In this document: in pieces, positions 36,056 to 48,303 of the stretch | How the letters are laid out: each line of letters begins with the position of its first letter | Position numbering within the stretch: the first letter of the stretch is position 1 | The notes under the pieces: model-generated | Seen by the model: only the letters and a program-made list of their open reading frames with translations | The model's database searches: none | What the model was told of the DNA's origin: nothing | Program-made: the position numbers and the translations under genes | Assembly: GCA_033439255.1 (NCBI GenBank) | Contig: CM065886.1 | Span: 62,001 to 126,000 of the forward strand | Length of the DNA: 64,000 bases | Origin: Hericium rajendrae | Taxonomy: Eukaryota > Basidiomycota > Agaricomycetes > Russulales > Hericiaceae | Reading direction: 5' to 3'

Positions 36056-38253
36056 TTGCAATGACATAGTTCCCGGGGCAATAGTCGTCGGCAGACGTCT
36101 TCGTCGATTCTCAAAGTCCGGGAAGGGTTCATCGAGGAGCAGATGCGAGTTCTTTTATCTCCTGCGTTGAGCGGTTGAATATATAGATTCAATATCAGCC
36201 GCGCTACACTGGCCCATGGAAAGTGCCCAATTGTATGCTAATACCTACCGTTCTTCGGACGAAAGATGCAGTGAAATGATCTCATGCTAAAGGAGCCCTG
36301 TCGGCCAGGATTAGAGGCCTCCTTAATTTCTGGTTAGTGTGCACGTCTTTGCTCTGCTTGTCCGTCAACGATCACCCCGCTATTTGGATTGTTTTAAATT
36401 ATATCGGTTTTTCTACGTATCCACACATGACGCTGTCTCTCACTCGTCCAACACCCATCGGTTGCCAAACCCATAAAGAAATCAAGCTTTACAAATCGCC
36501 GTGTCTATCGCATTGTCGGCAGGTCCGTCGCAGTACATGCAGATTCTCTATGATTTGAGCCCTCTGTAAGAGGAACCGAGGTGGCTTCGAAAACGCCACT
36601 GATTGCGGGCGTGCCGGAAAAGCCACTGCTGAACCTCACCGCAGCATCAATGACACAAACGTACGCTGCGCCCCGAAAGTAGGAGAAATGCGTGGATACG
36701 CTCGGGAGGTGCATGGAGCGGTGGGTGATGCGCTAATACCGACGAGATCTACTCTGGGCTGTCAGGCCCCCGTCTTGTCAAAACTGTCAAGACATCTGGG
36801 AAACCGTTCCGCCCTGCAACCAGGCAACCGTGCAGGTACTGACAGTGACATGCAGGGGTGAGCTCGGCTGAGCGTTACTATGGTCGTGCACGCCACAGCT
36901 CTGCAGTTTAAGGGCCTGTTGAAGTGAGCTGAGTCGTATGCCAATACGTTGCGTCGGTCTTCCGGAGCTCGGCGAATTGCTCGCGTAACCGACGATCTCG
37001 TGCAGGCCTGTGCCCAGACGTCAAGAACACGAAATTTACCAAGTTGTCTGTATCAGTATGCACTGCCAGGATGCCCACATAACCGGAAAAATGCCAGACA
37101 AGCAATGGCAGAAATGACGCCAGGCTTCCTGATAATTTGCCATGAAAGACGTGAATAACGTACCCGCGTACTCGACATGGCGAATGAGAATCGTGCACAC
37201 AAGAGGGCCTCATGTAACGTGCCCAAAAAACATCGCATTTCTGCCTCTGAAACGGAATATTCCGGTCGGGAAAATGCCGAGCACCTGCATAGTGGTGAAT
37301 GTCATCTCTGCACGGCGTCCGCAGACACCGTCAGAACGACGGCGCACGAAGGGCGTCGCTAGGAAGGGTGAATGGAAGTCAAAAGCAAGATCTCAGCAAT
37401 GACTGATGCCGGCGGAGAAGCGACGACGACGAGAACTGATGACGACGATAGCAAAGAGAATAAAGCCGGGCCCGCGTTCGGCAAAGATGGTTCCGATTGG
37501 TGGACGAGGACGGAAGATGGTATGGGGTTTGACGATGACGTTACTCGTCGTGAACGGGCACAACTGAAACTCTACCAATCCTTACATACGCACCGAGGAA
37601 GGCCCCTTGCTGTTCGTTCCATACCGGCGGTACAGATCAAGATCAAGACAGGTCATGCACAAGATCTCCGCAGGGTCAAAAATCGCAGATGGAATAAAAC
37701 CTCCGTCTCGGCTCGACGATTCCGGTTCCGGCGAGTCTATGAGAGGAAGGTGGTTAGATCACTGTGATTCTGATTCGTGTAGTTCGCTGCCAACTTGATG
37801 AAGAGGAACATGCCGGAAACTATCTCATACACCGTTGGGTTCTTGAGAGCGATTGATGCGTTCTGATCCTCTGACCAAGGCGAGCCTGGGCGCACGTAGA
37901 ATACCATATTTTTGTCACCAGTTCTCACCATCATAAAGTCGCTTTCTATGCGGCTCTCTGTCCGAAGTGATGGTCGGAGGACGGAGGGCAGCGATGCGAA
38001 CTCGTGACGTCGATCGGGACGTCAGAGGCTCCGGGAAGGAGCTAGGAGGGAAGCAGGAGGGAAGCAAGAGTGAAGAGGCTGACAATAACGCTGCACTCGT
38101 CTGAAAGCTTCCGATGGCAGGTATCATGTACTATATGAGCTAAGAATACAATGAGATGGGAGACGGCAAAGATCTTACGAAGTATCAGCAACTTACACTG
38201 CCGAAGACAGTGAGTGACATACATGGCAGGGAATACGCCCCAAAAATTTGACG
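36056..38253. other. Gene-poor stretch
   Basis: The longest open frame (37372-37767, +, 131 aa, charged, no known motif) shares no feature with a known family and is left uncalled. Small direct repeats (AGGAGGGAAGC) are at about 38044-38068. Confidence 0.35.
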
Positions 38254-38634
38254 TTATGAGGATGGAACGGAAGAGCTCTGGGTAGAAGGGGGCTCCTTGA
38301 GAGGATTCTCTTCGCGAGCCTGGTCAAGCAGATCGTTCAGACCCTTCTCTTTCACGGCTTTCTACCATCAGAAATAGACACATGAAGTGCAATCAGCAAG
38401 ACAATATGGCGCGTGGGAGACCGGCAATACCTGCACGCATGCGCGATAGCTGGTCCATATTTTGCCGCATTTGCTTTCGTACTCGTCTGCCTTCTCTTTA
38501 GAATATTTTGCGCGTTGTTCGGGTGAGGCGGAGGCCGAAACGGCAGGTTCGAGGTAGCCTTCGAACCACGAGTTGAAGCAAGAGTCGTATTCTAGCTTCA
38601 GGGGCGTGCATTCTGATGTGAGACTTTGCGCCAT
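38254..38634 (-). CDS. mdm35: Mdm35/TRIAP1 family mitochondrial intermembrane-space protein
   Basis: Exon 1 is 38634-38431 and exon 2 is 38361-38254, 69-bp intron, 103 aa. The start MAQSLTSECTPLKLEYDSC gives the first twin C-x9-C helix (CTPLKLEYDSC); the second is CGKIWTSYRAC. YDSCFNSWF and GLNDLLDQAREENP are the family's conserved blocks. Mdm35 binds Ups1/Ups2 and carries phospholipids across the intermembrane space; import uses the Mia40 disulfide relay, for which the four Cys are needed. A 207-bp divergent promoter separates it from vps29. Confidence 0.93.
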
Positions 38635-38841
38635 GTGTAGGACCAGATGTACGATTCGAAGCAGCCGAGGAGGAGGAGGACGAAGTCAACTTTATGCTCT
38701 CGCCGACAACTCATGCCGAGTCCGACGCGCTGACGAGTGTTCGGCATCTGCCGCGGGACCCGGAGAGTCGCCGACCCCGTAAACCCGCTGCAAGTGCGCG
38801 TTGCAGGCGCTCGCGCGGCCACTACAGACGTCGAGCTCAAC

Positions 38842-39667
38842 ATGGTCCTCGTCCTCGTCATCGGCGACCTCCACATACCTCATCGTGTTCATGACCTCCC
38901 AGCTAAATTCAAGAAACTGCTCGTTCCAGGGAAAATCCAACAAATATTATGCACGGGTAACGTCTGTGATCGCGAAACTTATGAGTACCTCCGGACTGTA
39001 GCGACCGATGTACATGTCGTGCGGGGTGATTACGACGAGGTGTGTTCTATTGTCTTTTTATCTTCACGTTCTTCTCCATTGACAGATCCATCTCTATCTC
39101 AATAGAGCTCCGCATTTCCTTACTCGATAACTGTAAACCACTCTCCAATCAAGATCGGCGTCATTCATGGGCACCAGTGTATACCCACGGGCGATTTGGA
39201 CTCTCTGAGTGCCATAGCCAGACAAATGGACGTCGACGTCCTGGTCTCGGGACACACCCACACGTAAGCCTGCATCATATGCACCTGAACGTGAGACGTG
39301 ACCGTCCCGCCAGTTTTCAAGCGATCGAATACGACAACCGTTTCTTCGTGAACCCAGGCTCTGCAACTGGCGCATGGACAGGCACGTTCAACGGGTAAGT
39401 TCACACCGGTGGTCTTTATCTGCCCGAAGCATCATTCCTGATTTCTGTCCCAGCGATCCGACGCCATCCTTCGCGCTCATGGACATTCAGGGCCCCGTGG
39501 TCGTCACATATGTGTACCAACTTATCGAGGGAGAGGTCAGAGTCGAGAAGATCGAGTACCGGAAGGATGCCGACGCGTTCACTAACAAGGACCCGAGCGC
39601 TCCCCGCAACGCGGCCCTTCCCCAGAGCATATCGACTGGAAGCGGATGCCAGCAGGGCGTTTGGTAG
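38842..39667 (+). CDS. vps29: Vps29, retromer subunit
   Basis: Exons 38842-39039, 39106-39263, 39314-39394 and 39454-39667 join in phase to 651 nt, 216 aa. [15 protein letters not shown] opens the metallophosphoesterase-like fold. [47 protein letters not shown] and [11 protein letters not shown] follow, all blocks of Vps29. It binds Vps35 and helps recycle cargo from endosomes to the Golgi. The usual phosphoesterase metal-site Asp-Asn pair is altered (GN), as in other Vps29 proteins. Confidence 0.94.
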
Positions 39668-40980
39668 CTTTCTCGGTAGACACCCATATGTGTATGTACT
39701 TTACTTGCGTTGTGTGTTAAGCTCCTTTTCTATTCGAACTCATTCTCGTATTGTTATTGTCTCTGTCCAGATTTGTCCATGCACTTTATTCCGACCCCTT
39801 TGCTCAATTGCCCCATGTAAGTCAAGTAACAGCCGTTGAATAGTAAGTGTGCATCTGGTACCTCGGCTCTTTGCAATCCAGAGCCCATGATATATCGAGC
39901 TTAACGGCAATGGACGCACGTGTGCGGGACACGAAGTTCTTGGTCCAGCATTCCATGCGACGTCCGCCGCAAGCTCCATGACGAGCATGGTGTCAAACAC
40001 GAGCGCGGCGGTCATCACGATCTGGGCACATTTTTCGATCATGGAAGCGTGTCCGCACAGAGGCCTACCCCGCCTTCTGCAGTGCCTGGACCTACAACAG
40101 CAGCTGTCGCATAACATCATCAGAGAGAGCTGAGTCCCCCCCGGAATAGCGGCGGCGGAATATGCAACGCCGCGAAGGAATCTCCAAGTCGATCGCGCAA
40201 ACACAATCTAGTGTCCCCTCTTCCTGCAATTGAGACCATCTTCGCAATCGAGCGCGATTGTTAGGTACGTACGCCGCGGACGAACACCACCTCCGAGTCG
40301 ACCGTGTGGCTCGGCGCCCGACACCGCACAGCGACGCCCCACGGGGATAGAGCGGCCACCGCGCCGGCGACGTCCACCGCGGCGGGTTCCCGCGCGGACT
40401 TGTGCGAGGCGGTCGCGGAGCGGGCAGCCGGGAGCTTGGGGCGGGTCGAGGAAGGCGGCGGTGTGCTAAGATATCGATGGCTTCGCGCGGTGCGTTACTT
40501 CACCGTCTCCGAGAAGATCGGGTCTGTGGTTCGGAGGGCACGTTCGTGGGGAGGCGGTGTGGGGATTGATGCGCGGTCGAGGCGGGCGCTGCTGGTCGGC
40601 ACCCGTCGATCGGATTCTGCATGTAGGTCTGAGGTCTATTGATGTGGGACGGGCGCGGGCTGCGTGTAACTTTGTAAGTACTAGAATCCCGCACAAGTGA
40701 GAGAAACGGGTCAGTCCGCTGATGCCGTGGGGTGCTGCTGTCGGAGAGACGCGAAGCCTCACGCTCACGTCTCGGAATGATGACGATCTTCCATTTGCGA
40801 CGGTAATCAAACAGAGGAAGCAGAAAGCAGAAAGCAGTAACTCGCTCAGCAAACATTCCATAACGGTGATATACCTGTACGCGATTAATAATACAATAAT
40901 ACTGTGGCTGCAGATCCTAAGGAATATGTAGAGTAGTTTGAGATGAGATCCTAACAGCACTCCCATAACCGTTCTGAAGT
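39668..40980. other. Intergenic, no confident gene
   Basis: Open frames of 110-150 codons on both strands (39740-40204 minus, 40304-40642 plus) have no recognisable domain, overlap each other and are GC-rich. A small gene on the minus strand near 39.85-40.2 kb cannot be excluded. Confidence 0.35.
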
Positions 40981-43120
40981 CTATAACAGTCTCCACCCGT
41001 CCCCGCTCGGCCACTTCATGTCGTCCCGCTCGACCGTCCGGCCGCCCGTGCCAAACGGGCCACCGCCTCCAAACGGGCCGTCCGAGCCGTCCGTATCGTC
41101 GACGCCGAGCCCCTCCTCGCTGCTCGACGTCTGCAGCGCAGGCGCAGGCACGAGCCGCTCCTCGCCCTCCTCGCGCCACGCCCCCGAGTGCGGGACGTAC
41201 CCGCGCTTCGACAGGCCCGCCTCCGTCTTGTACCGCACGGCGTCGAAGCGCGGCCCCAGCCCGCTCAGCGTCTTCTGGAACTGGCCCATCGGCGACGGCT
41301 CGCTCGTGTCGGAGCGGCCGTTATCGCTCTTCACGGAGTACGACATGTGGCGGGAGAGCTTGCCGAACGAGGCGGAGCCGGGGCTCGCGGGGTACGCGGA
41401 GTGGGAGTGGGAGTGGTGCGGCTGCACTGGGGAGGACTTGCCGGACGCAGGAAGCTGCACGCTTTCAGGCCGCCGTCGGCGGAGGGGCGGAGGGACCGGG
41501 GGCGGCGTGTGGTGCATGCTCTTGGACCGCACCATCCGTGGCGACGCAGGCGACGACAGCGGCGTATCTGTCCCGATGCTCAGGCCCGCCATCTTGTGGT
41601 CAGGGTGGCGAGGAGGCGGGGGCGGGAGATCCATGGTTGGTCTGGACGGAGAGCGGGAAAGCGAACTGCGCAATGGTGATCTCGAGCGCACAGGGCTGGT
41701 TTGCTGCCGTCCCCTTGCATGGGCCTCGTCGCGGGGATGGATCGCCGCGCTGGCGACGCGTTCCAATGACCGTGACGATACTGCCGGAGATGGCGGCGGG
41801 CTCGTCTTCCGCCGTGGCGGTAGCGCAGGGGTCACTCGAGGAGGCGGCCCGGCAGTTTTGTCGTCCGACGAAACTGACGATGGGGTACTCGAGTTCGTCC
41901 TGCTGCTTCCACCTTCACGAGCCCCAGCGCTGCTACTTTTTAAGACCTGAAGAACCCGCTCCCTTTCGGCCTCCATCCTCTTGGTCTCCTGGGCGGCTTT
42001 GCTGGCTTGCAGCGATTGCTTCATGAGGGAACTTGTCAGATGGGGAACTTTAGGTTGGGGTGGTGGCGGCGGTGGTTTGGAACTAAATGAACTTCTCGCG
42101 ATGAGAAGCGAAGTACTACGAGGGGGAAGAAGAGGTGGAGGTTTGCGGGGAGGGAGTGGGGGGATCCTGCGATCCGTAGGCTGGCTCGCAGGCACATTCA
42201 TGGTTTTCGAGCGAGTGACGAAAGGATTTGTAGAATGATGGAATGAATGCGCTAGAGGAACAATCGTTGGAGAAGACGTGTTTGCCCTCAAGTCGGGGTG
42301 GATAGGAGGTTGTGGCCGTTCATCGGGAAGGTGATGAAAGGGATTAGTGTCCGAAGTTGGAATATCAGAAGTTATAACAGCGGATCCTTGGCGTCCCCGT
42401 GTGGTAGGGGGCGGTGGAGGTACCGACCGAGGTGCGACACTGTCAGGAGCAGCCGCTGGAGGTGCGGAACTTTTATTTGAAGATTTACTGGGGAAGACTG
42501 CGATAGTAGAGGCAAAATTGCATGAGTTCGGGAGTGCTTGTTAGAGGACGGAAAGAAAATGTGTGGAGGAAAAATAAGAATCCCGAAGGGGCTTTTGACG
42601 GATGAGGAGTAGAAGGTGACGAGGGTTGGAGGAAGAATCAAGCGCTCGTGCAAAGGCCTGAACTGAAGGCGGCAAGAGACTGTGTGCTTCCCCGCAGACA
42701 GGAAGGGTATGACGACAGACGCTTACCTTGAATAAAAACAAGATTTCGCTCTAACTTAGCTCCGGCTCGGACATGAAGAACAAGCCGTAGGATCGCAAAG
42801 AACTGGCCTCCAGTCAGAGAAGCTTCCTGCCCAGGGCCAGGGTGGAAAAGCTTCAGTATCTTAATGAACAAACAATGCTCTCAATACAAAGAGATTATGA
42901 CGAGAACTGAAGTGCGTACTTCGTCGAGGTCAACCACATTGAGGTCAGCATACCGGCCTCGGAGCCAAGCGCGGGCTTCCCGAATGCTGATCGAGACCTT
43001 TTCGAACTCTGCGTCGTCGCGAGGGGGCGCGTCGGGGGCGAGTAGGTCTGTTATTGACGAAGTAAACAGCTGGTACTCATCGTCATTGAGAGCAGAAGCA
43101 TGCAATGTGAGTGGGCGCAT
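40981..43120 (-). CDS. EH-like domain protein with long proline-rich tail
   Basis: Exon 1 is 43120-42920 (MRPLTLHASALNDDEY, 67 codons) and exon 2 is 42859-42727; the third exon begins at 42662. Exons 1-2 hold WLRGRYADLNVVDLDEILKLF and LTGGQFFAILRLVLHV, resembling the second helix-loop-helix of an Eps15-homology domain. One more intron (acceptor probably near 42495) joins the long exon ending at 40981. That exon has many PPPPP runs, PPLPPRKPPP (SH3-ligand type), a short coiled coil (ETKRMEAERERVLQVLK), Ser/Arg repeats and a C-terminal WPSGDGW. I infer an endocytosis or actin-patch scaffold. The third/fourth exon boundary is not settled. Confidence 0.6.
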
Positions 43121-44427
43121 GAAGGGAGATGCGGAATGCGGTGAACGTTGGCGCGCTGCCTCGACCTCCTGAATACGACGTAGGCGCTGCCGACCTAGGC
43201 GCCCGCATCACGTGCCGTTTCCTCTCCCGCCAGCTGCCGCCCTGCTTCCGAGCCCTATGACGACCTTGACTTCGAGCACACCAGTCGCGACGACTCTCAC
43301 TGCGGCGTCTCATTTCTCAGGCTTTCGTGTCACGATGCTGGGCCCGGATCCGAGCTAGCTGTTATTTTCCTCTGACACTGTGATCAATGTCACAAAATGT
43401 TCTGCTGTTCTTGGCTCGACAGTCGAGTAAGCCCCAAATTCGCATGTGCGTAGTGCTATAAGTACATGAGCATGTCAATTTACGTTCAAATTTTCGGGAC
43501 AACTTCCAGCATGCTCACACTGCTCGCCGAAAGCCTGTAGCGGCTTGGTTATGTGGAATACCTCATTCAGCAGGCTCTCGACTCTTCTATTTGCATCTTT
43601 CTCCACCTGCATCTGCCACCATGCCTTCTCATAGCTGTCTTGACCAGGAAATAAAGGGAGCTGTGACTTCCACATCCTCGAGCTTGTTGCTTCTTCTCGT
43701 CGCTGGCGTTCTTATGATTCGTGGATTCCGTTATACGCGGCATGCATGCAGCGCGAGCCATCAACTGAACCCTCTGACTCCAAGCCGTCTCTGAGGTTTC
43801 TTAGTCGAGATACGAGCAACGTCTATAGACGTGCTGTAACGTGTTGTTGAGGAAGTACGAGAACCCTCTCGGTCGGTAGACCTCTGATTGTAGGTGAAAT
43901 TACTGAGGAAGTTGCGGAAAATACTGAGACCCGTCGAATCTTCAGGTAACATGCTATTACATTATTTGGGATTGATGGTCAGTTAGTGCACGGTCTTCTC
44001 CAAATTTCAATGTTGAGCGAGCATCCTGACTGCGAATGGTCATCTTGCCCCACATGCGACTCTGGTTTTATTTAAGATGTCTACAGCTGTTGCCGGTGAT
44101 GACCAGAAAAATCAGGAGGCAGCTGAATCAGTGCACAGTCCAACTTGCAACTTCGATTGGAGCAAACAACCCTTGCACTCATTCTTCACTCTGTGCAGAA
44201 TGTTCCACATATCACGTTGGACGGTCAACTCCCAATGACTGGACGTTTGCGTCTGCTCGCGGCTCATTGTTACCTGCGGAGAAGATGATGCCAGCATTAT
44301 TGATGTCTCTCATGCTTTGTGCGCACACGTTCCAGTAGCGTCTTTCTCAGTGTCTGCGGGGCTAAACGTCCAGTCGAAATGCTTTACATGTTTTCAGCTC
44401 AGATGCGATATAAACGTCGATTCTCGC
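43121..44427. other. Intergenic, no gene seen
   Basis: Several 60-100 codon open frames without motifs; nothing supported. Confidence 0.35.
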
Positions 44428-45217
44428 TCATGATCCCAGCTCTTCGTCAAATTCTCTGCCTGCTCTTCTCAGGAGTATCGCCAGCGAGCCCGACATAGAG
44501 CTCCTGGTCGCGCTCTTTGTCGACAACTCGGAACCTTTCTCGGCATACCAATCCACGACGGCGTCTATCGAGACCAAAGATGAAGCGATGGTGCCGACGA
44601 GTTCCGTCCACAGCGCTCGCTTGACGACAGCGGGCGTCCAGACTGTGCAAGCGCTGGGAAACTTCCGACATTTGGAGACGGGTGGGCTGCAGATCATCTT
44701 GTTCGTCACAAGGCAGCATGCGAACGTGTACGTCGCCGCTCTGCATATAGAGTCTTACATAGTGTAGCCGATACCTTTTTTCAGGTTGGCTGGCTGTTCC
44801 GCGCGAGGATCAGCGCTGGGAACCAGCGAAAGCCTTACCACGAAGAGCACGAAATGTGACTTGTTAGGATACCCGTCCGCATCACGCACCACATCAACCG
44901 TCAGGTTGTGCGTAATCATTTGCTCTTGCTGCAGCAATTTTTCATGAGCGCTGGGCGCCGTGGCTGATTATGCCAAAGGTCCGCGTGGCGAAGGCATGGG
45001 TGGAAGCATCAAATGAGCGCAGGTTTCGTGAATCGTCGGAATCGACGAATATTTCCGCGTCCGCGTCGGGAATTTCCTTTTCTGGATACGTGCCGCCTCT
45101 TCGGCTCTTTCCGCACGGGCATCGTGTCGGGGCTTCGAACGTTGTCATTGAAATGTTCAGTGCATTTAGTGTCGGAAGTTCTCCAGCACCAACTTCAAGC
45201 TTGCACCCCATGGGCAA
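44428..45217 (-). pseudogene. Unrecognised minus-strand coding remnant
   Basis: Three segments read like one broken protein. 45217-44942 contains FDASTHAFATRTFGIISHGA. 44937-44755 (one base out of frame) has QQEQMITHNLTVDVVRDADG and SHFVLFVVRLSLVP. 44709-44428 has KCRKFPSACTVWTPAVVKRAL and SIDAVVDWYAEKGSEL. The same place in the second duplicated copy (about 53.65-53.95 kb) has a related LDSSTTPFE frame. I do not recognise the family. Confidence 0.3.
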
Positions 45218-47600
45218 GTCCGTTTTCCATGCTGATAGTAGATTTTAACTAGAATCTCTAGCCGACCATCATGCTCGATTACAGTATATTAAGTTCACGA
45301 ATTTCGACGTCTTCTCCCAGGGAATCTCTTTACTGTTGTTTGCACTGTCTTTCAAGGTCTTGTCCAGTTGATTTCGTCACAGACTGACTCAGAGCTTCTT
45401 GGCAGTGCTCTCGCGATGGTTTATAGACGCGCTAGGATCCGACTCGGCGTTCGACGTCACGTCGCTGCCTTCAACATCGAACACAGCGATGAAGAGAGAG
45501 CGTTTTTGCTGAACACATCGCGGCATAAACTATCGCTCATGTGGTCCTGCTGTCACTCGATCTACACTATTGCTGCGGTACGGTGATATCGATGTTGATC
45601 GTATGCGATACTCAAGTAATACTGATCGAAGCCGGACGCATCCCATATGTTAGACAAGCCTGAAGCGTCCAAGCCCAAGCACCCAAGAACTGGCGGCACA
45701 AAGGCCATCTGTAGCATGGTGGCGCTCTTATTATGGCTCGACAGCATTGCCTGTATCTGATGCGACGTCAGCGGGAATGACAGGGTAACCCGTCATTTCG
45801 GAAACGCGCTGCAGGATGATGATCTTTTACCGAGATGAACAGATGATGTCGGGGCGATGCGTGGTTGGCACAGGCAAGGTATCTGCGCAGTAACGGGTCG
45901 ACGAGATCATACTTTTCTAGTGAGCACCGAACCTCGCGGGAACGGCGCACTGACTTTTCCACTACCCGGTTCTAAACATGCGTCTGATATGTGGCTTTGG
46001 AAAGTGGTTATGTTTAGGTTGAGATGGCGTCTTCATCTGCCTCCCATTTAAATCCGGACATAGTCGCAGCCCTCGGGTGCGCTCACCTCTTATCCCGTCT
46101 GGAACCATTTTCTCGGCCGGCAATGGCTAACTCCTTCTCTTCAGCCATCTTCATTGCTCTTTTTGTCGAGACTCTCACATACGGTACGGCATACTCGTCA
46201 TTTGCTCGACTCATCTCATGCTCGCCTCTGAAGGATTGGCACTGGCGATGGGCGTTACCACAGTGGCGGTCCTCTCCCGCATAAAGTCAGAAGGACCGGC
46301 TCCACACCGTCAGCTCGTCGCGGTATTGTGTCTGATGATGATGGTGGCGACGCCCGTGAGCGCAGCCGCCAGTATACATTTGTTGCTGGAACTGACGTTT
46401 GCCGACGCTCTGTCCAGCATATTGTCGTCTCGTTCATTCGAGCATTCCGCGCCTTTGTGCTTGCGCCCGAGCATGGTGCGAGTAACCCAAACGAGAACAT
46501 ATTCACCGGAGATTACTTGCTGAATGCAAAGAATATACTGTTCATCCTCCAAACCCTCCTGGGCGACAGCGTCAACGTAAGTCCGCCCCACCGTCCAACC
46601 ATGTCTCTTGTCAGAAACTACCCTTACCCTGGGCTGCTACTAACAGATCTGGCGCTTCTATGTGATCTATAACAAGAAGCTCAAGTACATCATCATACCC
46701 ACCGTCATAATGTTCGCCGGCTTCGGTCAGTCGACGGCACACCTGCATTCCCCGCGTTTCTGACCCCCTCGCAGTCTGCGGCTGCGTGACAATCAAAGGC
46801 CCCGCGCACATGGCCGCGCTCTTTACCTCCATCGGCCGCTGGGCCGAAGCCTACGAGTCCCTCATGATGATCACGAACATCTACTGCACAGGTGCGCCCC
46901 GCGCTGGCCTTCCCCCCAATCTACCTGACCGCAGTTGCAGTCGCGATATCATGGAAACTATCCCAGACGGCGCAGTTCCGCACCAGCGGCAGCCGCGCGC
47001 GCTCCGCCCTCGTCGTCATCGCGGAGACGGGGCTGCTCTATACCTCAAACCTCGCCGCCTGTCTCGCGTCCTACATCGCCAAGTCCCCCACGGCGCTCAT
47101 CGTGACCGACCTCGTCCTGCCTCTCGTGGTAAGCCGCCCGTCTCATCTGCTCCACGCCGCGTACGTATATCTGACGCTTGCGCCAGCCGTGTATATTCTG
47201 CCTCATGATCCTGCAGGCGCAGCTCGGCCGCGCTGCGGCGCCCAACGCGGACGCGGCGATGTTCTCCATCACGACGCTGCGCGCGCCATCGGAGGACGAT
47301 GCGGGCCCGTCGTGGATCCGGATGCGGCGCATGCTCGGGAAGGACAAGGCCTCCATATCGTCCACGCGGCCTGTCCAGATCCAGATCGAGAGGGAGGAAG
47401 AGGAGCATTACACGGGCAAAGATGCGACGCTTGATATCCGCCCGAATTGAGGTTGGCGGGTAAGCACGCCTGTCGCACTGGCGCTGTGGCCTCGGGCATA
47501 TAAATGCGTGGGTTGGGTCGGGCCGGGTTGGGTGGGAAGTACGTGTTATCCACATCCCGCGGTTCCCGACAACTTTAGCGTCCCCTGGCCCATACAAACA
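44900..47600. repeat. Segmental duplication, copy A (uninterrupted)
   Basis: This block aligns by eye with 53.64-53.79 kb plus 60.60-63.24 kb. Shared landmarks are TCGGGA-TTCCTTTTCTGGATA (45067 against 60601), CTTTTCTAGTGAGCACCGAACC (45913 against 61430), the whole membrane-protein gene and GTTATCCA..TCGCGGT-CCC (47546 against 63185). The copies differ by many substitutions and small indels, so the duplication is not recent. Confidence 0.75.
46123..47450 (+). CDS. Multi-pass membrane protein, paralogue A
   Basis: The start is MANSFSSAIFIALFVETLTYG. Introns follow TACG|GTACGG, ACGCCC|GTGAGC, GTCAAC|GTAAGT, TTCG|GTCAGT, ACAG|GTGCGC and CTCGTG|GTAAGC, each with a matching acceptor and phase. 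The product has about six or seven hydrophobic segments and the blocks HIVVSFIRAFRAFV, LQTLLGDSVN|IWRFYVIYNK, YESLMMITNIYCT and ARSALVVIAETGLLYTSNLAACL; the C-terminal tail is charged and cytosolic-like. This layout is that of a large basidiomycete family of uncharacterised seven-span proteins, often compared with receptors. Ligand and role are unknown. Exon order and intron places are the same as in paralogue B. Confidence 0.8.
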
Positions 47601-48303
47601 CGGGCATCTTGGCTTCCTTCCGGAGTGCTTCCTGCCGTCAGTCATGGCAGGGCTTCCGAAGCGAAGACATAGCTGTCACAAACGCGATAGCTGTAGAGTC
47701 GAAACAGTAGTGATGATGAAGATGCAGGACGACAGTTCCAGACGCACTCGGCATTTCAACTACTTTTCGGATTGTAGACTGCGGCATGAATGAATATATT
47801 TTTATGGACGATACATTATTCTTGAAGACGCTTGCCACTTGCTGTCTGCTAGCGTCGGCGAACACAGACTATCACAAGCCGCGTGATTAGCACTGCCCAG
47901 AATCAACTCAATACAGCCTGGCCATGTCTGTTCACAAACGAGATGCCTTCCATCCAGGAGACGGCATCCAGACAACAGCTCCGACTCTCGGAGCACCCAG
48001 ACCCGGTACACCAGCTTACACCAGCTGTACCGGCGGAGCGAATCTTGTTGGTTGGGACAATTACTTAAGAGAAGATGGAAGGAGGATATGGTCGTCAGCT
48101 CTGCATGCGTGAATAAACATAATCCATCGCTGGCAGACCCGTCAGTTTCAAGACTACCACAGCTGTACTAGAATATGGTGAACGAAACAGACGCGAGGCC
48201 AAGTGAGCGCGGCAGGAACGTGACCCTAACCCTCTGTTCGGGCAGAGCATGACGGCGCAGCGTCGGACGTTGATGCTCACCGCCCCTCACGATCCCGCCA
48301 GCG
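47601..48303. other. Intergenic, no gene seen
   Basis: Short open frames only. It contains the vps74 promoter. Confidence 0.4.

Noticed and set aside
37372-37767. 131-codon open frame as a gene
   Set aside because: No motif, no start context or splice support, and no relation to neighbours.
39740-40204. 154-codon minus-strand open frame as a gene
   Set aside because: Mixed composition, overlaps another frame, no domain recognised.
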